From Heterobilharzia americana (taxonomy: Eukaryota; Platyhelminthes; Trematoda; Strigeidida; Schistosomatidae): 64,000 bases of DNA. The translations under genes and the position numbers were made by a program. Of this stretch, positions 43,505 through 54,013 are shown in pieces. A model generated the notes under the pieces. It was not told where the DNA came from. It did not search any database and worked only from the letters and a program-made list of their open reading frames with translations. The stretch spans positions 104,898,701-104,962,700 of the forward strand of contig OX104134.1 of assembly GCA_944470555.2 (NCBI GenBank). Reading direction: 5' to 3'. Within the stretch, counting starts at the first letter, position 1, and each line of letters begins with the position of its first letter.

Positions 43505-44880
43505 ACGATTGAGATGATTATCATGCATGGATTCGTCTGCTCCACTGCAACTGATTCTGAGCCATATCTTTTACAGTCGCCAACCGGTGATTGAGGTTTT
43601 CACGCAGACCCTAACCGATAAAACTACATTCCCCGGGACGGCCCAAATTTAGAGTCAGAGGCTTCATGAAATGATGTATTTTAGTCGAACTGCCTTTAAG
43701 CTTCTTTCAGCCTAAGTCTACTACTGCACAATGAGGCTGACGGTGACTAGGCATGTTTAACACACGTCTCAGTCATGTTAGTCGACGAAGGTTCGCAACT
43801 CCATCTAAAGCCTGAAGTTATACGTCTGACTTCTGCGTGTCCGTGATACTACCATCACACACTACAGATACTATGAATGCAAAGTTGTTCAAACACATCA
43901 AACCTTCTCATATTACCTACCTTCGCTGGCCATGTTTCACAGTCATAGATTAGAAAAGAGCAAACTAAAATGCCTTATACAGAGCCCTAATTAGGCGGCA
44001 CAGTGGAAGGCTAACTGCTTAAGTAGGTGAATAGGACAATGCGGTCAACCACTTCACCCATTATTCTTAGATAAGGTGCCAACCAATACAGGTCGTAGAG
44101 AAGAAACTTGCATTTCTATGATGTCCAGAGGACCCTGCATGTTGTCAGCATCTAAAAAAACGAATATATCAATTAAGTGCTTGAGGTTTACTGAAAAGTC
44201 TTCCATGTTAAAATGAGCCCCTGTAAAGTCAGATGGGGATAGAAGACCTCAATAAGCACATTTATAAAAAAATTAAATATATAAGTGGAGAAAATGGACA
44301 TCCTTAACGGACGTCACTCAACATACACAGATTGTCACATAACTCAACACACGTTCTAATACACCTACAGGTGTTAGACTTCATAGCTTTCAACAGAGTG
44401 ATGTAACTTACTCATCACTCATTTCAGTGAGAGACACTGCCATAAGACTTCTTGATTGACAGAGTAAAATGCAGCCTACAGGTTCAGGAATATAGCTATT
44501 GTCGCGCGCCCCGATAAGTGTTTCTGTGTCCTGTAACCCGGCGGATAGTGAATATCCGGTTGATACACCCAAGACTAGGTCTGAAGCCTGCCTGATTTCC
44601 TCAGGTAAGGAGTTTCTGAGCTTCACTTAATTCTCTAATGATCATAGAAACAAGGAACTTAGACACACCGTTTATTAGACTGGTTTCACAGATGGATTTC
44701 ACTCCTTTCCTGAAGACTGGAAAAATCAGCGACCACCTCACTTCGAAGGAGGTCATATCTGATTCCCATAGGCTAGTTCATACTTTAGTTAATTCAACCA
44801 ATAATCCTCAACTACCGTTCCTAAATACTTTTGGTAATAGCCAGTTTGACCCTGTTGACCATCTTCGCTTCTGATTACTT
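43505..44880 (-). mobile_element. Degraded second-type LINE: RT and C-terminal region
   Basis: On the minus strand from 44880: IFPVFRKGVKSICE and KFLVSMIIRELSEAQK, then NQAGFRPSLGCINRIFTIRR (about 44595-44530), the RT fingers/palm of a schistosome LINE family. It continues with ALLKAMKSNTCR, CPFSPLIFNFFI (motif B region, 44290-44255), KCKFLLYDLYWLAPYL and EVVDRIVLFTYLSS, CETWPAKVGNMRRFDVFEQL (about 43960-43880), and CGAQN-type end DMAQNQLQW (43560-43530). Motif C is not recognisable. The same C-terminus, less decayed, is at 63555-64000. Frames change every few dozen codons, so the copy is old. Confidence 0.8.
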
Positions 44881-45179
44881 ATAGAGTTCTCGACTTCTGA
44901 AAGTGTTGTAGGTCCATCTCAGTGTTTCATGTAGGATCCGTCTAAACAGCAGGTAACAGAAAAGTAGCTGTAGGTTAGTTGGACTGTTCGTAGTTCTTAT
45001 TCCACTCCTGAGAGTAAATCACTGATTCATCCCAATCTGCTATAGGTCCACTTAAAATTGACTTCGGTGCTCCAGTTCCCTTGATAAATCTGAGTAACTG
45101 TATGCTTTTATCATACGCAGCCGTCATTATAATCTTTTAGTCTTCGTTATTTACCAATGAGCATAGAAGTCAGTATCTC

Positions 45180-45560
45180 CCTCCACCTGGCTATCTTAGT
45201 TTTGGAACCGTCAAACTGTCGCACACTGTAGTGTGCCGACACGTCAGTGTATACATAACCACAGCCAAGCGTTTTTTTAGATTAACTGTCTTCCTGGTGT
45301 GTATCATTTTACATTCCACTGATTTTTGTGCCCCGATATTCTGGGTTATTGACATGACCTTACAGTCATCACTTCCTATTTCATTGGCTAGGTTACTTTG
45401 CTCCATTGGTTCCATCAAATCTTTTAGTTAACAAAGTTTCTCTTAGAGTAATTTTATGGCCTAAAGTACTCTCCCTGTTCAAACACTGATTAAAGTTCTG
45501 CGTAGAATTTCTAATGTCACTTCTTTATATGACAAAGTCACCCAACAAATAACACACCGT
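45180..45560 (-). mobile_element. Penelope-like retroelement F: linker and nuclease-region remnant
   Basis: The minus strand reads LSYKEVTLEILRRTL (linker, parallel to LPYKEETSQTLRKIL of PLE C). The 45191-45418 frame then gives DDCKVMSITQNIGAQKSVEC, VNLKKRLAVVMYTLTCRHTT and VCDSL, which line up with the region of PLE C containing NLEKHLVIAM and LTHNHTIGWD. Same subfamily as C and E; no RT is attached. Confidence 0.7.
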
Positions 45561-45624
45561 ATCACTGTATCCTATATGAAATGCAGCAATGTAATGAGGA
45601 TTTTAATTTGGAGGTTTGGGAAGA

Positions 45625-46040
45625 CTGGTGAGTTTCAAAGACTAGCATCAGCTGGAGGACCACTGGGAGCCAAGGAGCACTGAACTACTGTTTCACCCTA
45701 GTATGGGACTCCTCAGCCATGCACACCCAGGACTCTATCAAGGGTTCAGTCCAGAGCCTTCCTGTTTCATGAAGAGTAGGTTACAATTGAGCCAAAGTGT
45801 CAAAGTGGATGAAAATTGTGCTGTATCATGAATTGAGAGAGATGGGAAAATGTGGACCGTTGGATTCCAACCCAGTGGCTCAGTGATAACGTGCTCGCCA
45901 CGAAACCCTAAGGTCCTGGGTCCGACCCCAGGTGGGGTCACGGGTGTGGACTTCTGAGGAGTTCCATTCTCCCGTTCTCTCAGTTTTTCAATGGTTAGCC
46001 AACTAATGTTGGTTTGTGATGAATACGAACTTCTGATATG
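45625..46040. repeat. Family-2 hammerhead-like SINE, head-to-head inverted pair
   Basis: Minus copy (45770-45625): B box, then CATGG, CTGAGGA (45716-45710), GTCCCATACTAGGGT (stem II pairs with wobbles), GAAAC (45694-45690), AGTA, GTT, CAGTGC. Core boxes intact, triplet GTT still a permitted NUH site, stem I with one mismatch: the best-preserved family-2 ribozyme here. Plus copy (45800-46040): TATCATGAATTGAGAGAGAT, TCCAACCCAGTGGCTCAGTG, B box GGTCCTGGGTCCGACCCC, CTGAGGA, but the GAAAC box is gone. Confidence 0.78.
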
Positions 46041-46329
46041 GAATTACTTACTACCTGAATGCTGAGGTTGTACTGTTGCATAAAAAGAATACTAAGTTGG
46101 TGCAGTTTTACCTGTCTATGTGTTAACCTTAGACTTGTGAGCCACAGTTTTAAATTTTTACATATTTCTCCATCTACAACCTTCATTTTTAGTAACCATT
46201 TCATGGTATGCTATTGTCATAGACTCATCGTCACTAGATTTTTAGCGTGGAATCAAAATGAGTCTTTCAGAATATTTTATTGTTTGTTGTGATAGACTGA
46301 TATATGAATTGGTTCAAGGTTGTATTATA

Positions 46330-47320
46330 TGCAGTGTGTCAAGATGATAAATATAAATCAAATTCAATCCATTCATTGTGTCCATCATTATAAAATTTCA
46401 GTTACAAAAGAAAGAGCATAACACTTTTACTGGTTCGTTGTCTATTCTGTCTACGAACTCCTGTTTGTGTATAAGATGTAACGGCTTTGTTTTCATGAAC
46501 TTGACTTGTCAAAGTCCCATTGACAGTGTGACTGTGAAAACCATCCTGGGAACCACTTAGATAACTCACATAGGACGGAAAACTTAATAACTTTCATAGT
46601 TGGGTGCTTCTATACACCAAACGAAATCTAATTCACTCTATGTGCCATAGGATTCACATTATCTGCAGTTGTGATACTTTGGAAGATGAACTTAATTTTT
46701 TCAAAGATGCTTTGATTTAAAACCAGTATCCTTAGCGTTTCATTGCTAAAACTAGGAAACTGAAAACAAGTAATCATTTCACTTCTACAGCTTCTAAGAA
46801 GCCTCTTATCATGAGCTTACATTTCAACGGAGACACATCAGCAAATACATTGAGAAACTGTCTGGCATGCTCTTTAAGAAAAACTTTCTATGCTGTCAAA
46901 TCCTGATTGGCTTTCTCCACTCATCTAATGCTTTGATTATGTGTGAAGGATAAGCTGGCTCCTTAGAACACCTAGATGTATCTGTTTTCCACTTCACCTG
47001 TTCCTGTGGAGTAAATTGTATTGGCCGTCCTCAGCGTTCGCTTTCCAAACGCATTTCCGAACATATACCAACCTGGTTTCACAGAGGAGAAAGGAGGATA
47101 CTTCACAGTTCTATTTTAGAACATTTGACCGATTATGACTATTCAATGAATGCAGATAACAACTTCAGTGTCACGTACAGAGTTCTTTCAGATCTCGTGA
47201 AAGGTGCAAGCCTAAAACTTCTTCAAACTGAGGAAGCCATGACAATCAATATTTTGAAGCCTGAACTCTATATTCAAAAGAAATTTGTTCAGTCACTTGA
47301 GTTACAATGGACATAACTTT
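46330..47320 (+). mobile_element. Penelope-like retroelement H: RT thumb, linker, GIY-YIG and C-terminus
   Basis: From about 46570 the plus strand reads, over several frames, FHSWVLLYTKRNLIHS and IHIICSCDTLEDELNFFKDA (RT thumb). Next are ASKKPLIMSLHFNGDTSA and LRNCLACSLRKTFYAVKS (linker, 46795-46900). The nuclease is FHFTCSCGVNCIGRPQRSLS and KRISEHIPTWFHRG (46987-47085), the GIY-YIG core with its tyrosine replaced (NCIG). The open C-terminus ends LKPELYIQKKFVQSLELQW at 47316, close in form to PLE G. Upstream RT is unreadable. Confidence 0.82.
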
Positions 47321-47859
47321 AAAGAACATTTTTGTCTAAAAAATTTTTTTCATTTAGATCTTCTTACACATAACATTCCTTCACTCTGATAATTCTGATT
47401 TCTCTTTACATTCACCAAGTTACATCATTCAACTTGGTGGGTAAATATTAATCCCATCCTGATAAGTTTTCTTCTCATTACAATTTCAAACATTACGTAA
47501 TTCTTCTTTCCTATCTCCTGACTTATAATCAAATCTGAACTTCGTTCAAAATATTTCATGAAAACTTCCTTTTCTGTTACTGTATGAGTCGAATATTTAT
47601 ATACGATTGTCCAGCTTGCGAATGATATTACTGAAAAGAGTAACTCTTCGCTATGTCTTTTGTTTCATTACTGAAACTGTCTGTCAGCTTCAGTCATCAC
47701 AGTTTAGTTTGTGTTGCAAATTTTTATTTGAAATCATTCAAGTAACAAGTGAATGAATACAATAGGTGAGTAAGAGATTTTCTACAGTTATAGTGCTCTT
47801 TCTAAAAGCTTTCTGTCAGTGTAAGGTGAGAGCTACTTTAAAGGTAGTTTTATTAACAG
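47321..47859. other. AT-rich 3' flank of PLE H
   Basis: Possibly the 3' UTR of PLE H at its left end; nothing else recognised. Confidence 0.3.
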
Positions 47860-48085
47860 ATTGAAATCAGGTAGAGAAGCTCTGAAAACCTGAGAGCATT
47901 GAGTAGCTGTTTCGTCTTTGTGTGGGACTCCGCAGCGGTGCACACCTAGGACCCTGCGTGGGATAGAGTTCAGAAATGTCAGGTCATATGACAATGACGT
48001 TACTATTCAGCCAGTGGGTTGTAACCCGGTCTTCTTCATTGTCCTATTTCTCTCAATTCGCGTTACAGCATGGCCAGTATTATCC
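47860..48085 (-). repeat. Family-2 hammerhead-like SINE, minus strand
   Basis: Minus strand from 48085: GCTGTAACGCGAATTGAGAG (5' part), GGGTTACAACCCACTGGCTG (head), ACCG, CTGCGGA, GTCCCACACAAAGAC, GAAAC, AGCT, ACT, CAATGC, and a decayed 3' body. One core base (A6) and the triplet are changed. Confidence 0.7.
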
Positions 48086-48779
48086 AATGACATGAGTGAG
48101 TAATCGTCCTGAAACCGGCCTTTACAGTTGACAGCTCTTCATAGGAACTTGTGGAAATGAACCTCGAAGAATGTCTGTTATGAGTTACCTTGATAATTAC
48201 GGCTTTAGTCGAGTTATTTTATAAGGTCAGATGGTTTTGTCTTACATTTTCTCATAAATTATTTGTAAAATGTTGCAACTTTTTCAAGTTGAACTAACGA
48301 TATGCAGTCACAATCTGCTTGTACTGTTGGCTTGGACAACCACAGTAACTATTTGAAATCCGTTCTTCTAGACAGAAAAACATGGAAGGAATATCCCAAG
48401 TTGTTGAGAAAACGTGACAATAAGTCTAACCATTGAGGTTTCCTTGAAAAGTTATAGGTCAATATTCAACAATTAATTACATTGAGGATATCCGTTAAAT
48501 AGTGCGATGCTATTTCCTTAATACATTGATTGCTTGTATCTGATAAGTGGGCAAGCAAGTCACACTTTAGGGATCTACTGTAATCCATTATTCATACCAG
48601 TTATACTAGTAATTAATTCGTAGTTGGTGCGTTGTAAACAGGGACTGGGCACGGAATAGTTCATAAAGGTGGCTTTTAACTATCCTATTCACGTATCATT
48701 TCCTTGATAAACTCAATTCATCTTGTTCTCCCACTAAATATTCCTGATAATTATTATTTATCGATGAGGATTCATTCAG
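48086..48779. other. AT-rich spacer, no recognised feature
   Basis: No motif recognised. Confidence 0.3.
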
Positions 48780-48995
48780 TTTGGGGGTTTGTAAAGATTT
48801 ATTGATTTCAAGTTGGTAATCATCATATATTGATATCAGTTGGAGGAACATTGGAAACCTGGGAGCACTGAACAACTGTTTTGTCCATGGATGCGCACTA
48901 CCGAGGAGTCCCATACTAGGACGAAACAGCTGTCCAGTGCTCCTAGGTTTCCAATGTTTCTCCAACTGATGTCAGTCAATGAGGGTACATTCGTG
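48780..48995. repeat. Family-2 hammerhead-like SINE, tight inverted pair
   Basis: Minus arm 48780-48895 and plus arm 48896-48995 share TTGGAGGAACATTGGAAACC / its reverse complement and GAGCACTG. The plus ribozyme (48886-48940) reads CACTA, CCGAGGA, GTCCCATACTAGGAC (perfect stem II), GAAAC, AGCT, GTC, CAGTGC: a single core change (U4 to C). The inverted arms are about 30 bp apart and could extrude as a cruciform. Confidence 0.78.
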
Positions 48996-49061
48996 AAACA
49001 TAGAGTTCTGTATATCACAGCTGGATGGGCGCTATCCTTTCATGATAACCATGAGTAATAA

Positions 49062-49135
49062 CAACTAGTGGTTTTCAGGATATGTATTTCATTCTATATG
49101 GAACAAGTAAGCCGGACATTTGTATCATGCAATGC
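49062..49135 (-). repeat. Sm-alpha hammerhead relic, minus strand
   Basis: The minus strand aligns by position to the ribozyme: TGTCCGGCTTACTTGTTCC, ATATAGAATGAAATACATATC, CTGAAAACCACTAG. Only the GAAA part of the second core box survives. Confidence 0.45.
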
Positions 49136-49259
49136 TCTAGCCTGCACACAGACTCTAACCCACTACGGACAAAATCAAACACCAAAGTGAACATGAAATA
49201 TTGAGTGGGGTTAGGACATCTTTCAACAGTCTTCAACCAGTTAGGTTTTTGAAAAGTTG

Positions 49260-49640
49260 ACAAGTGTTGTTTATGGGATTACTTTTCGGACATAATTTAT
49301 TGTCAATAGTCATATCAAGATAACTACACAACTTTGAAACATGCTTCATATATTCCTGATTTCCTCACCTCCTTTGTGATATGGGTAGTAGAATTTTCCA
49401 TTTATCCAGAATAGGTGCTGAGTCATTCTTGTTGCATGTATTAGGTGCTGATTCGATAAATAACCCATATCACAAAGACGGCGAGGAAATTAGGACTATA
49501 TAAAGGGTGTCTCAAAGTTGTGAAGTTATCGTGATGTGACTGTGAACAATAAATTGTGTCCGAAGCGTAATCCAGTAAACAATACTGTTTCACTGTGTGA
49601 CAAATCTAATAAATCAATAAAAATGGGATTACATCTTACC
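49260..49640. mobile_element. Penelope-like retroelement J: C-terminus and 3' end as an inverted pair
   Basis: Minus strand from 49455: FIESAPNTCNKNDSAPILDK, WKILLPISQR, then a 3' region with CAAAGTTGTGTAGTTATC (to 49260). The plus strand 49466-49640 repeats this 3' region (CATATCACAAAGACGGCGAG, CAAAGTTGTGAAGTTATC). The arms are about 130 bases at roughly 80% identity with a loop of about 70 bases. FIES(A/T)PNTC also occurs in PLE C and the 3' tail in PLE E, so this is the same subfamily. Confidence 0.7.
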
Positions 49641-50104
49641 ACAGGTCACAAGTTTTATGCTTATTTTCAGAAGACTACTAGCTATGAGATTATACTACTT
49701 TTTCTTTCCTACCTCAGAACCTTGGGTCCTTTTAGATTTCAGTCATTCAGTAACAATGGGAAAGAATAGTATGGTTACTATGCTATCCAAGATCTAGTGG
49801 AAAATGTGTATCAATAGCTTTGATTCTCAAGTGCTTACCAACACTTCCAGAAAGTATGTGGTTAGGTTCACACATGTCAGTTATATGATTCGCTAGTGGA
49901 ATGAGGAAGATCGACTGCAATTACATACACGACCCACTTTTGTTTTCGTCACTTCAGTACTGTTCATTGGGTGGCGATATACTAATTTTGTAAGGTGAGC
50001 TTGAGTGAATCCTTTTAGCAATAAACTACAGCCATAAGAAAAGTTAACGAAGTTGGACAAGATAATTCCTGCACAACCTTAAAATACTTTTATATATTTT
50101 ATAA
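49641..50104. other. AT-rich spacer, no recognised feature
   Basis: No motif recognised. Confidence 0.3.
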
Positions 50105-50265
50105 TCTGCTCAACCTAGGGGACGAAGGTCGGGCGTTTGAAGCGATGTTTCATCTGGAACATCACTCACTAGAACGCATGTACATCCAGCTGATGAACCT
50201 CAAGTAGGATGAAACGAGCGTTTCGGACTCCAGTAATGACCACTCAGTCTACACTTACAATTAAA
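50105..50265 (+). repeat. Sm-alpha hammerhead SINE with both core boxes intact
   Basis: Truncated head (TTGAAGCGATG, CATCACTCACTAGAACG) followed by ATCCAG, CTGATGA (50190-50196), a drifted stem II (ACCTCAAGTAGGAT), GAAAC (50211-50215), GAGC, GTT, TCGGAC. The triplet GTT is permitted, but stem I now has two mismatches and stem II pairs poorly. Confidence 0.75.
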
Positions 50266-51055
50266 TTGGTAATTAGAAGATTAATATTGTTTGTAAGGAA
50301 TTACCAATTTCTACTGAACAATTTTATCATGCCATTCCTCTTTAAAAATATATTTCACATTGAAAATCAAAAACATGACTAGTGAAGTCAATCAGCTAGA
50401 TGCTATTTGACATATTGGTTACACTAAGTAGCTGTAACCTGTAAAGTTGTGAATGGTTCTGGTGTTTTACATTTGTGAAATTTAAAAAGTATTTACACCT
50501 TTTTCTGGTGTTTGTAAGTTTAAAAACAGATTTATAATGATTATAACAGTCTTGCAGTATTGTTTGGTCTAATGGATAGAAATACCATACTCATTAACTT
50601 CAACTGAAGTTTCTGAGGAATGTGTTTCTTTTTCAAATAAATTAATAAAAATGCAAATCTCAGCCTTTTGTAGTTGCTCAAGAATGGTTTTATACGAAGA
50701 AACATGACTTGCAATGCTTGGATTCATCTTACGTATTTATGTGGGTTTATAGACAGGTGAATTAACTGCATACTGAAAATGTCCTTTATACCCACTAATA
50801 TAAAACAATGACAGGAACGTTACCAAATGTCTGTTTAACGTACATTATTTTCTAAATTTTTTAGTAAGCTACCAAATGAAAGATTACATTCACGAGTTTA
50901 TCTGCCCTTAAGCATCACTCATAAACATAGAATGACTTTCAATATCACGGTTGTGTTGATGAAGTATACTCACTTCTTTTTTAAAAGAAAATACGTGGAA
51001 TCGAAATGACAGTAATCAGAATGGCGCCCAAGTCTAGTCTAAGGATGAATATCTA
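50266..51055. other. AT-rich spacer, no recognised feature
   Basis: No motif recognised. Confidence 0.3.
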
Positions 51056-51059
51056 TCAG

Positions 51060-51280
51060 TGGTATTGAATAGTGGTTGCACTGTATCGTGAACTGAAAGA
51101 AGTAAGAAAATATGAACGATTATATTCCAGCACGGTGTCTGAATGATGATGTTCTCTCCAGGAAACCTGGTGATCTTGATGTTCACAAGTTAACGGGTTA
51201 GCTAAAGAGTCCAAATCCGAAAATAAACAGCCGTATAGTGCTCCCCAATTTTGAATCTTTTTCCAACTGATATTAAACTT
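51060..51280 (+). repeat. Family-2 SINE, strongly decayed
   Basis: Recognised by order: CACTGTATCGTGAACTGAAA, CCAGCACGGTGTCTGAATGA, GCTAAAGAGTCC, AACAGC, TAGTGCTCCCC, CCAACTGATAT. Ribozyme core boxes lost. Confidence 0.55.
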
Positions 51281-51695
51281 CGATAAAACGCTGCTTTAAA
51301 AAATTATCGTAGCAAGACAGTAATTTGAGAATGAAATCACTTGAAATTTCAGCATCAGTAAAGCATATATTTTACGAATATTTCACCGACAGAAGAAAAG
51401 AGTATTGAAACACAAAGACTTTGCATCCACTGCTAGCCACTGACCATCATTACTGAACTCACTCACCTAAGTTCTGAATATCTTTGCATCCCTCTCATCT
51501 TACTTGAGTGTAAGTAGATACTCCATAATTCAACTTTTCTTTGTCTTGTACTCAGATACATTTGTCTCCCTAGGTTATCTCGTCACTATCCCTAACTCTC
51601 TCTCTCTTACGATCAGTCCAAACAAGTCTGGAACTCGATATCTGAAGAACTCAAATGCACAACAGTCCCAGACAAACTAACCAACACTCAACCAC
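51281..51695. other. Spacer next to the assembly gap
   Basis: A short Sm-alpha-like piece (CCACTGCTAGCCACTGACC, 51428-51446) is present; otherwise no feature recognised. Confidence 0.3.
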
Positions 51696-51979
51696 NNNNN
51701 NNNNNNNNNNNNNNNNNNNNNNNNNNNNNNNNNNNNNNNNNNNNNNNNNNNNNNNNNNNNNNNNNNNNNNNNNNNNNNNNNNNNNNNNNNNNNNNNNNNN
51801 NNNNNNNNNNNNNNNNNNNNNNNNNNNNNNNNNNNNNNNNNNNNNNNNNNNNNNNNNNNNNNNNNNNNNNNNNNNNNNNNNNNNNNNNNNNNNNNNNNNN
51901 NNNNNNNNNNNNNNNNNNNNNNNNNNNNNNNNNNNNNNNNNNNNNNNNNNNNNNNNNNNNNNNNNNNNNNNNNNNNNNN
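51696..51979. other. Assembly gap, 284 N
   Basis: Run of undetermined bases. It starts right at the edge of a Gypsy-type LTR, a usual place for an assembly to fail. The open frames that cross it are artefacts. Confidence 0.99.
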
Positions 51980-52275
51980 CCATTTTAAGAACTGTCCTGG
52001 TGCAAACCTAACAGATTCAGAGGCCAATCACTAATTGTTCTTACTTGTTATGTACCCACGAATACGAGACCAAGGAAGAACACAATAGGGTTACTGGATG
52101 GAAAAGTGTATCTGCAAGGTCATGCCAAGATACCAATATGTTCTAACTAACTGGCTGGAGAGTCGATTACGAGCAGTGCAACGTAACATGAGAGCGTGCC
52201 AAATGGCGTGGATCCTTGACAGTATGCCTTCAGCTTAGCTAGTCTATGAAGGTCAGCATCAATCTTGAATCTCGA
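51980..52275 (-). repeat. 3' LTR of the Gypsy-type element, cut by the gap
   Basis: Same sequence as 54014-54330 in the same direction (CTAACAG then AGAGGCCAATCACTAATTGT and ATGTACCCACGAATACGAGA on the plus strand). It also contains a segment missing from the 54 kb copy but present at 8930 and 58540 (TAACTGGCTGGAGAGTCG). Confidence 0.75.
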
Positions 52276-53996
52276 AAGTGTTGAATTCAAAAATGGTAGG
52301 CACATTTTAACTCACACCACTTAGTTGAACATGTAATTAGGTAATCCGAGAACCTGAAGTTGCCACCTGATAGTGTTTCTTGTTGCATCCGTGGTTGCTG
52401 TATCTGCATATTACCAAACACGTCAAGGAGTTCCATAGTTAAGCTACCTTTCTTTTAACTTATATCCAGTGGTGATGCCCAAGGACCACTTGAAGATTTA
52501 ATAATGCCAAGTTGGAGGATGCGGTCGAATTCACCTTCTCCGTTTTGAGCTTATCAGGGTTGGGTGGCGTACTTTGAATGCCACGATAGACTTGTGGCTG
52601 TGACGTCATGCATAACATTGGTGGTTATGCACAGAAGAGTTTTCTTTGGTTGTTGTAACACGGGATACTCTTCTAACACTGCCTGATAGGACGCGTTCTA
52701 GTTCTAACTATGGTTAAACTTGGACCTACGTAGGTGGTGGCGCCAAAAGATAACTTCGTGTCGTTATCTATCAGTCGCAGACGACGAGCATCTACGAGTA
52801 GATCGTAATGGTTTAGCTAGCTTATGTCAACGATGAGCGTAGAAACATCAGCCAGAAGGAAAATCTAGAGAGCAGGTTTACGTAAACCTAAGTTGAGTTA
52901 GGCATACCGTCTCCCAGAGGTTGCGATCGCCTTGCTGTTAGCTGCCTGAAAGTTGAAGGATGGGTCATGATGGCGCTACTTCGTTGGTGTGGGAAGAAAG
53001 CCAACTTCTGCGCCGGTGTCGACTAGGTGGCGAACTTCCATCTTTACTTTGGTGGCACACAACAAATGTCTGTTTCCTGCAGCCACGGTCACCACTACCG
53101 CTTGCCGGTGGGCAGTCTCTAGAGTTTGTGCTCATCGTTGAAACTGCATGGCTTCCATCATTTTCTGGCTTAGTCTTCATAAGTAGAGTTTTCTATCCTG
53201 TTACATTTAGTTTTTGGATGACCAGGAGAGTTTCTGCGATGGGCTGAGACGTGTTCCTCTGAAGTGCTAGGTAACCTAGGGTTTCAGGTTCGTAGCAGCT
53301 GTTTAACAGAGTTGCACAGCTCGGCTACCTCTGAAGCCTGACTCTCAGGTTTTTGGCAGATCAGACGTACATTGGAGAAGGGTCTGCTGGAAATCTTCAA
53401 TATTTTATCCGCTGAGGCTGCTAGGTCATCGAGTGGGACTGACTGAAATATCACCAATACGGCTGGACTGGTCATGGTAGTTTCGAGAGGAAGAGCTCTC
53501 GGAAAAGGCCACTATTAAACTTTCGTGTACCCATAACTTCTCGCATACATGCGAGGAATCGACTAGCTGAGTTGCTGCCTAGTATGATGTTGCGAAGCAA
53601 TTCGTATGGGTGCTGACGATCTGTGAGATGATGTTTCTCCGCTAGTATAGCTTTGAGAAGTGCATAGGGATCACTTACTCCGGGCTTAAGCATACTTTCT
53701 GTAACATGCTTGTTTTATTCCCGCGGTAATACACGTATGACAGCAAGAAACAGAGAATGAACACCTGCCACCCACCGTTCTCGGAAATCTGCCTCGGTAT
53801 GCAGAAACCATGTCTCAGTATTGTCTGCTCAGCATGGCAATATCTGGATAGAGTTCGTCGTCGGCTCAATAACGATAGGCTTTGGAGTATGGTCGGATGT
53901 GGAAAGGAGTTACGTGCGAATATAGAAAGGTTATCAAAATGAAAACAGTGTTGAAGTACAGAATGGAACAGGCCCACTAATTTGAGATTTTTTCTT
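52276..53996 (-). mobile_element. Gypsy-type LTR retrotransposon internal region: gag, protease, start of RT; rest of pol missing
   Basis: Minus strand from 53980: gag-type text in two frames, SDPYALLKAILAEKHHLTDR, GSNSASRFLACMREVMG, FRELFLSKLP (53693-53472) then DDLAASADKILKISSRP (53475-53284). The retropepsin begins LVDTGAEVGFLP with the catalytic DTG at 53020-53009, and continues NSKAIATSGRRYA and ALYIFLLADVSTLIVDI. The RT start follows: VLQQPKKT, LQLGIIKSSSGPWASPL (about 52530-52480). After that the sequence runs into the 3' LTR within 200 bp, so the RT palm, RNase H and integrase are absent. Frameshifted and non-autonomous. No zinc knuckle could be read. Confidence 0.82.
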
Positions 53997-54013
53997 GATC
54001 GGGTTCACCAATT
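53997..54013 (-). other. Putative primer-binding site
   Basis: The minus strand reads AATTGGTGAACCCGATC just inside the 5' LTR; a TGG-starting PBS at this place is standard for Gypsy elements. The tRNA primer was not identified. Confidence 0.45.

Noticed and set aside
51651..52027. Open frames across the N run
   Set aside because: They consist of undetermined bases.
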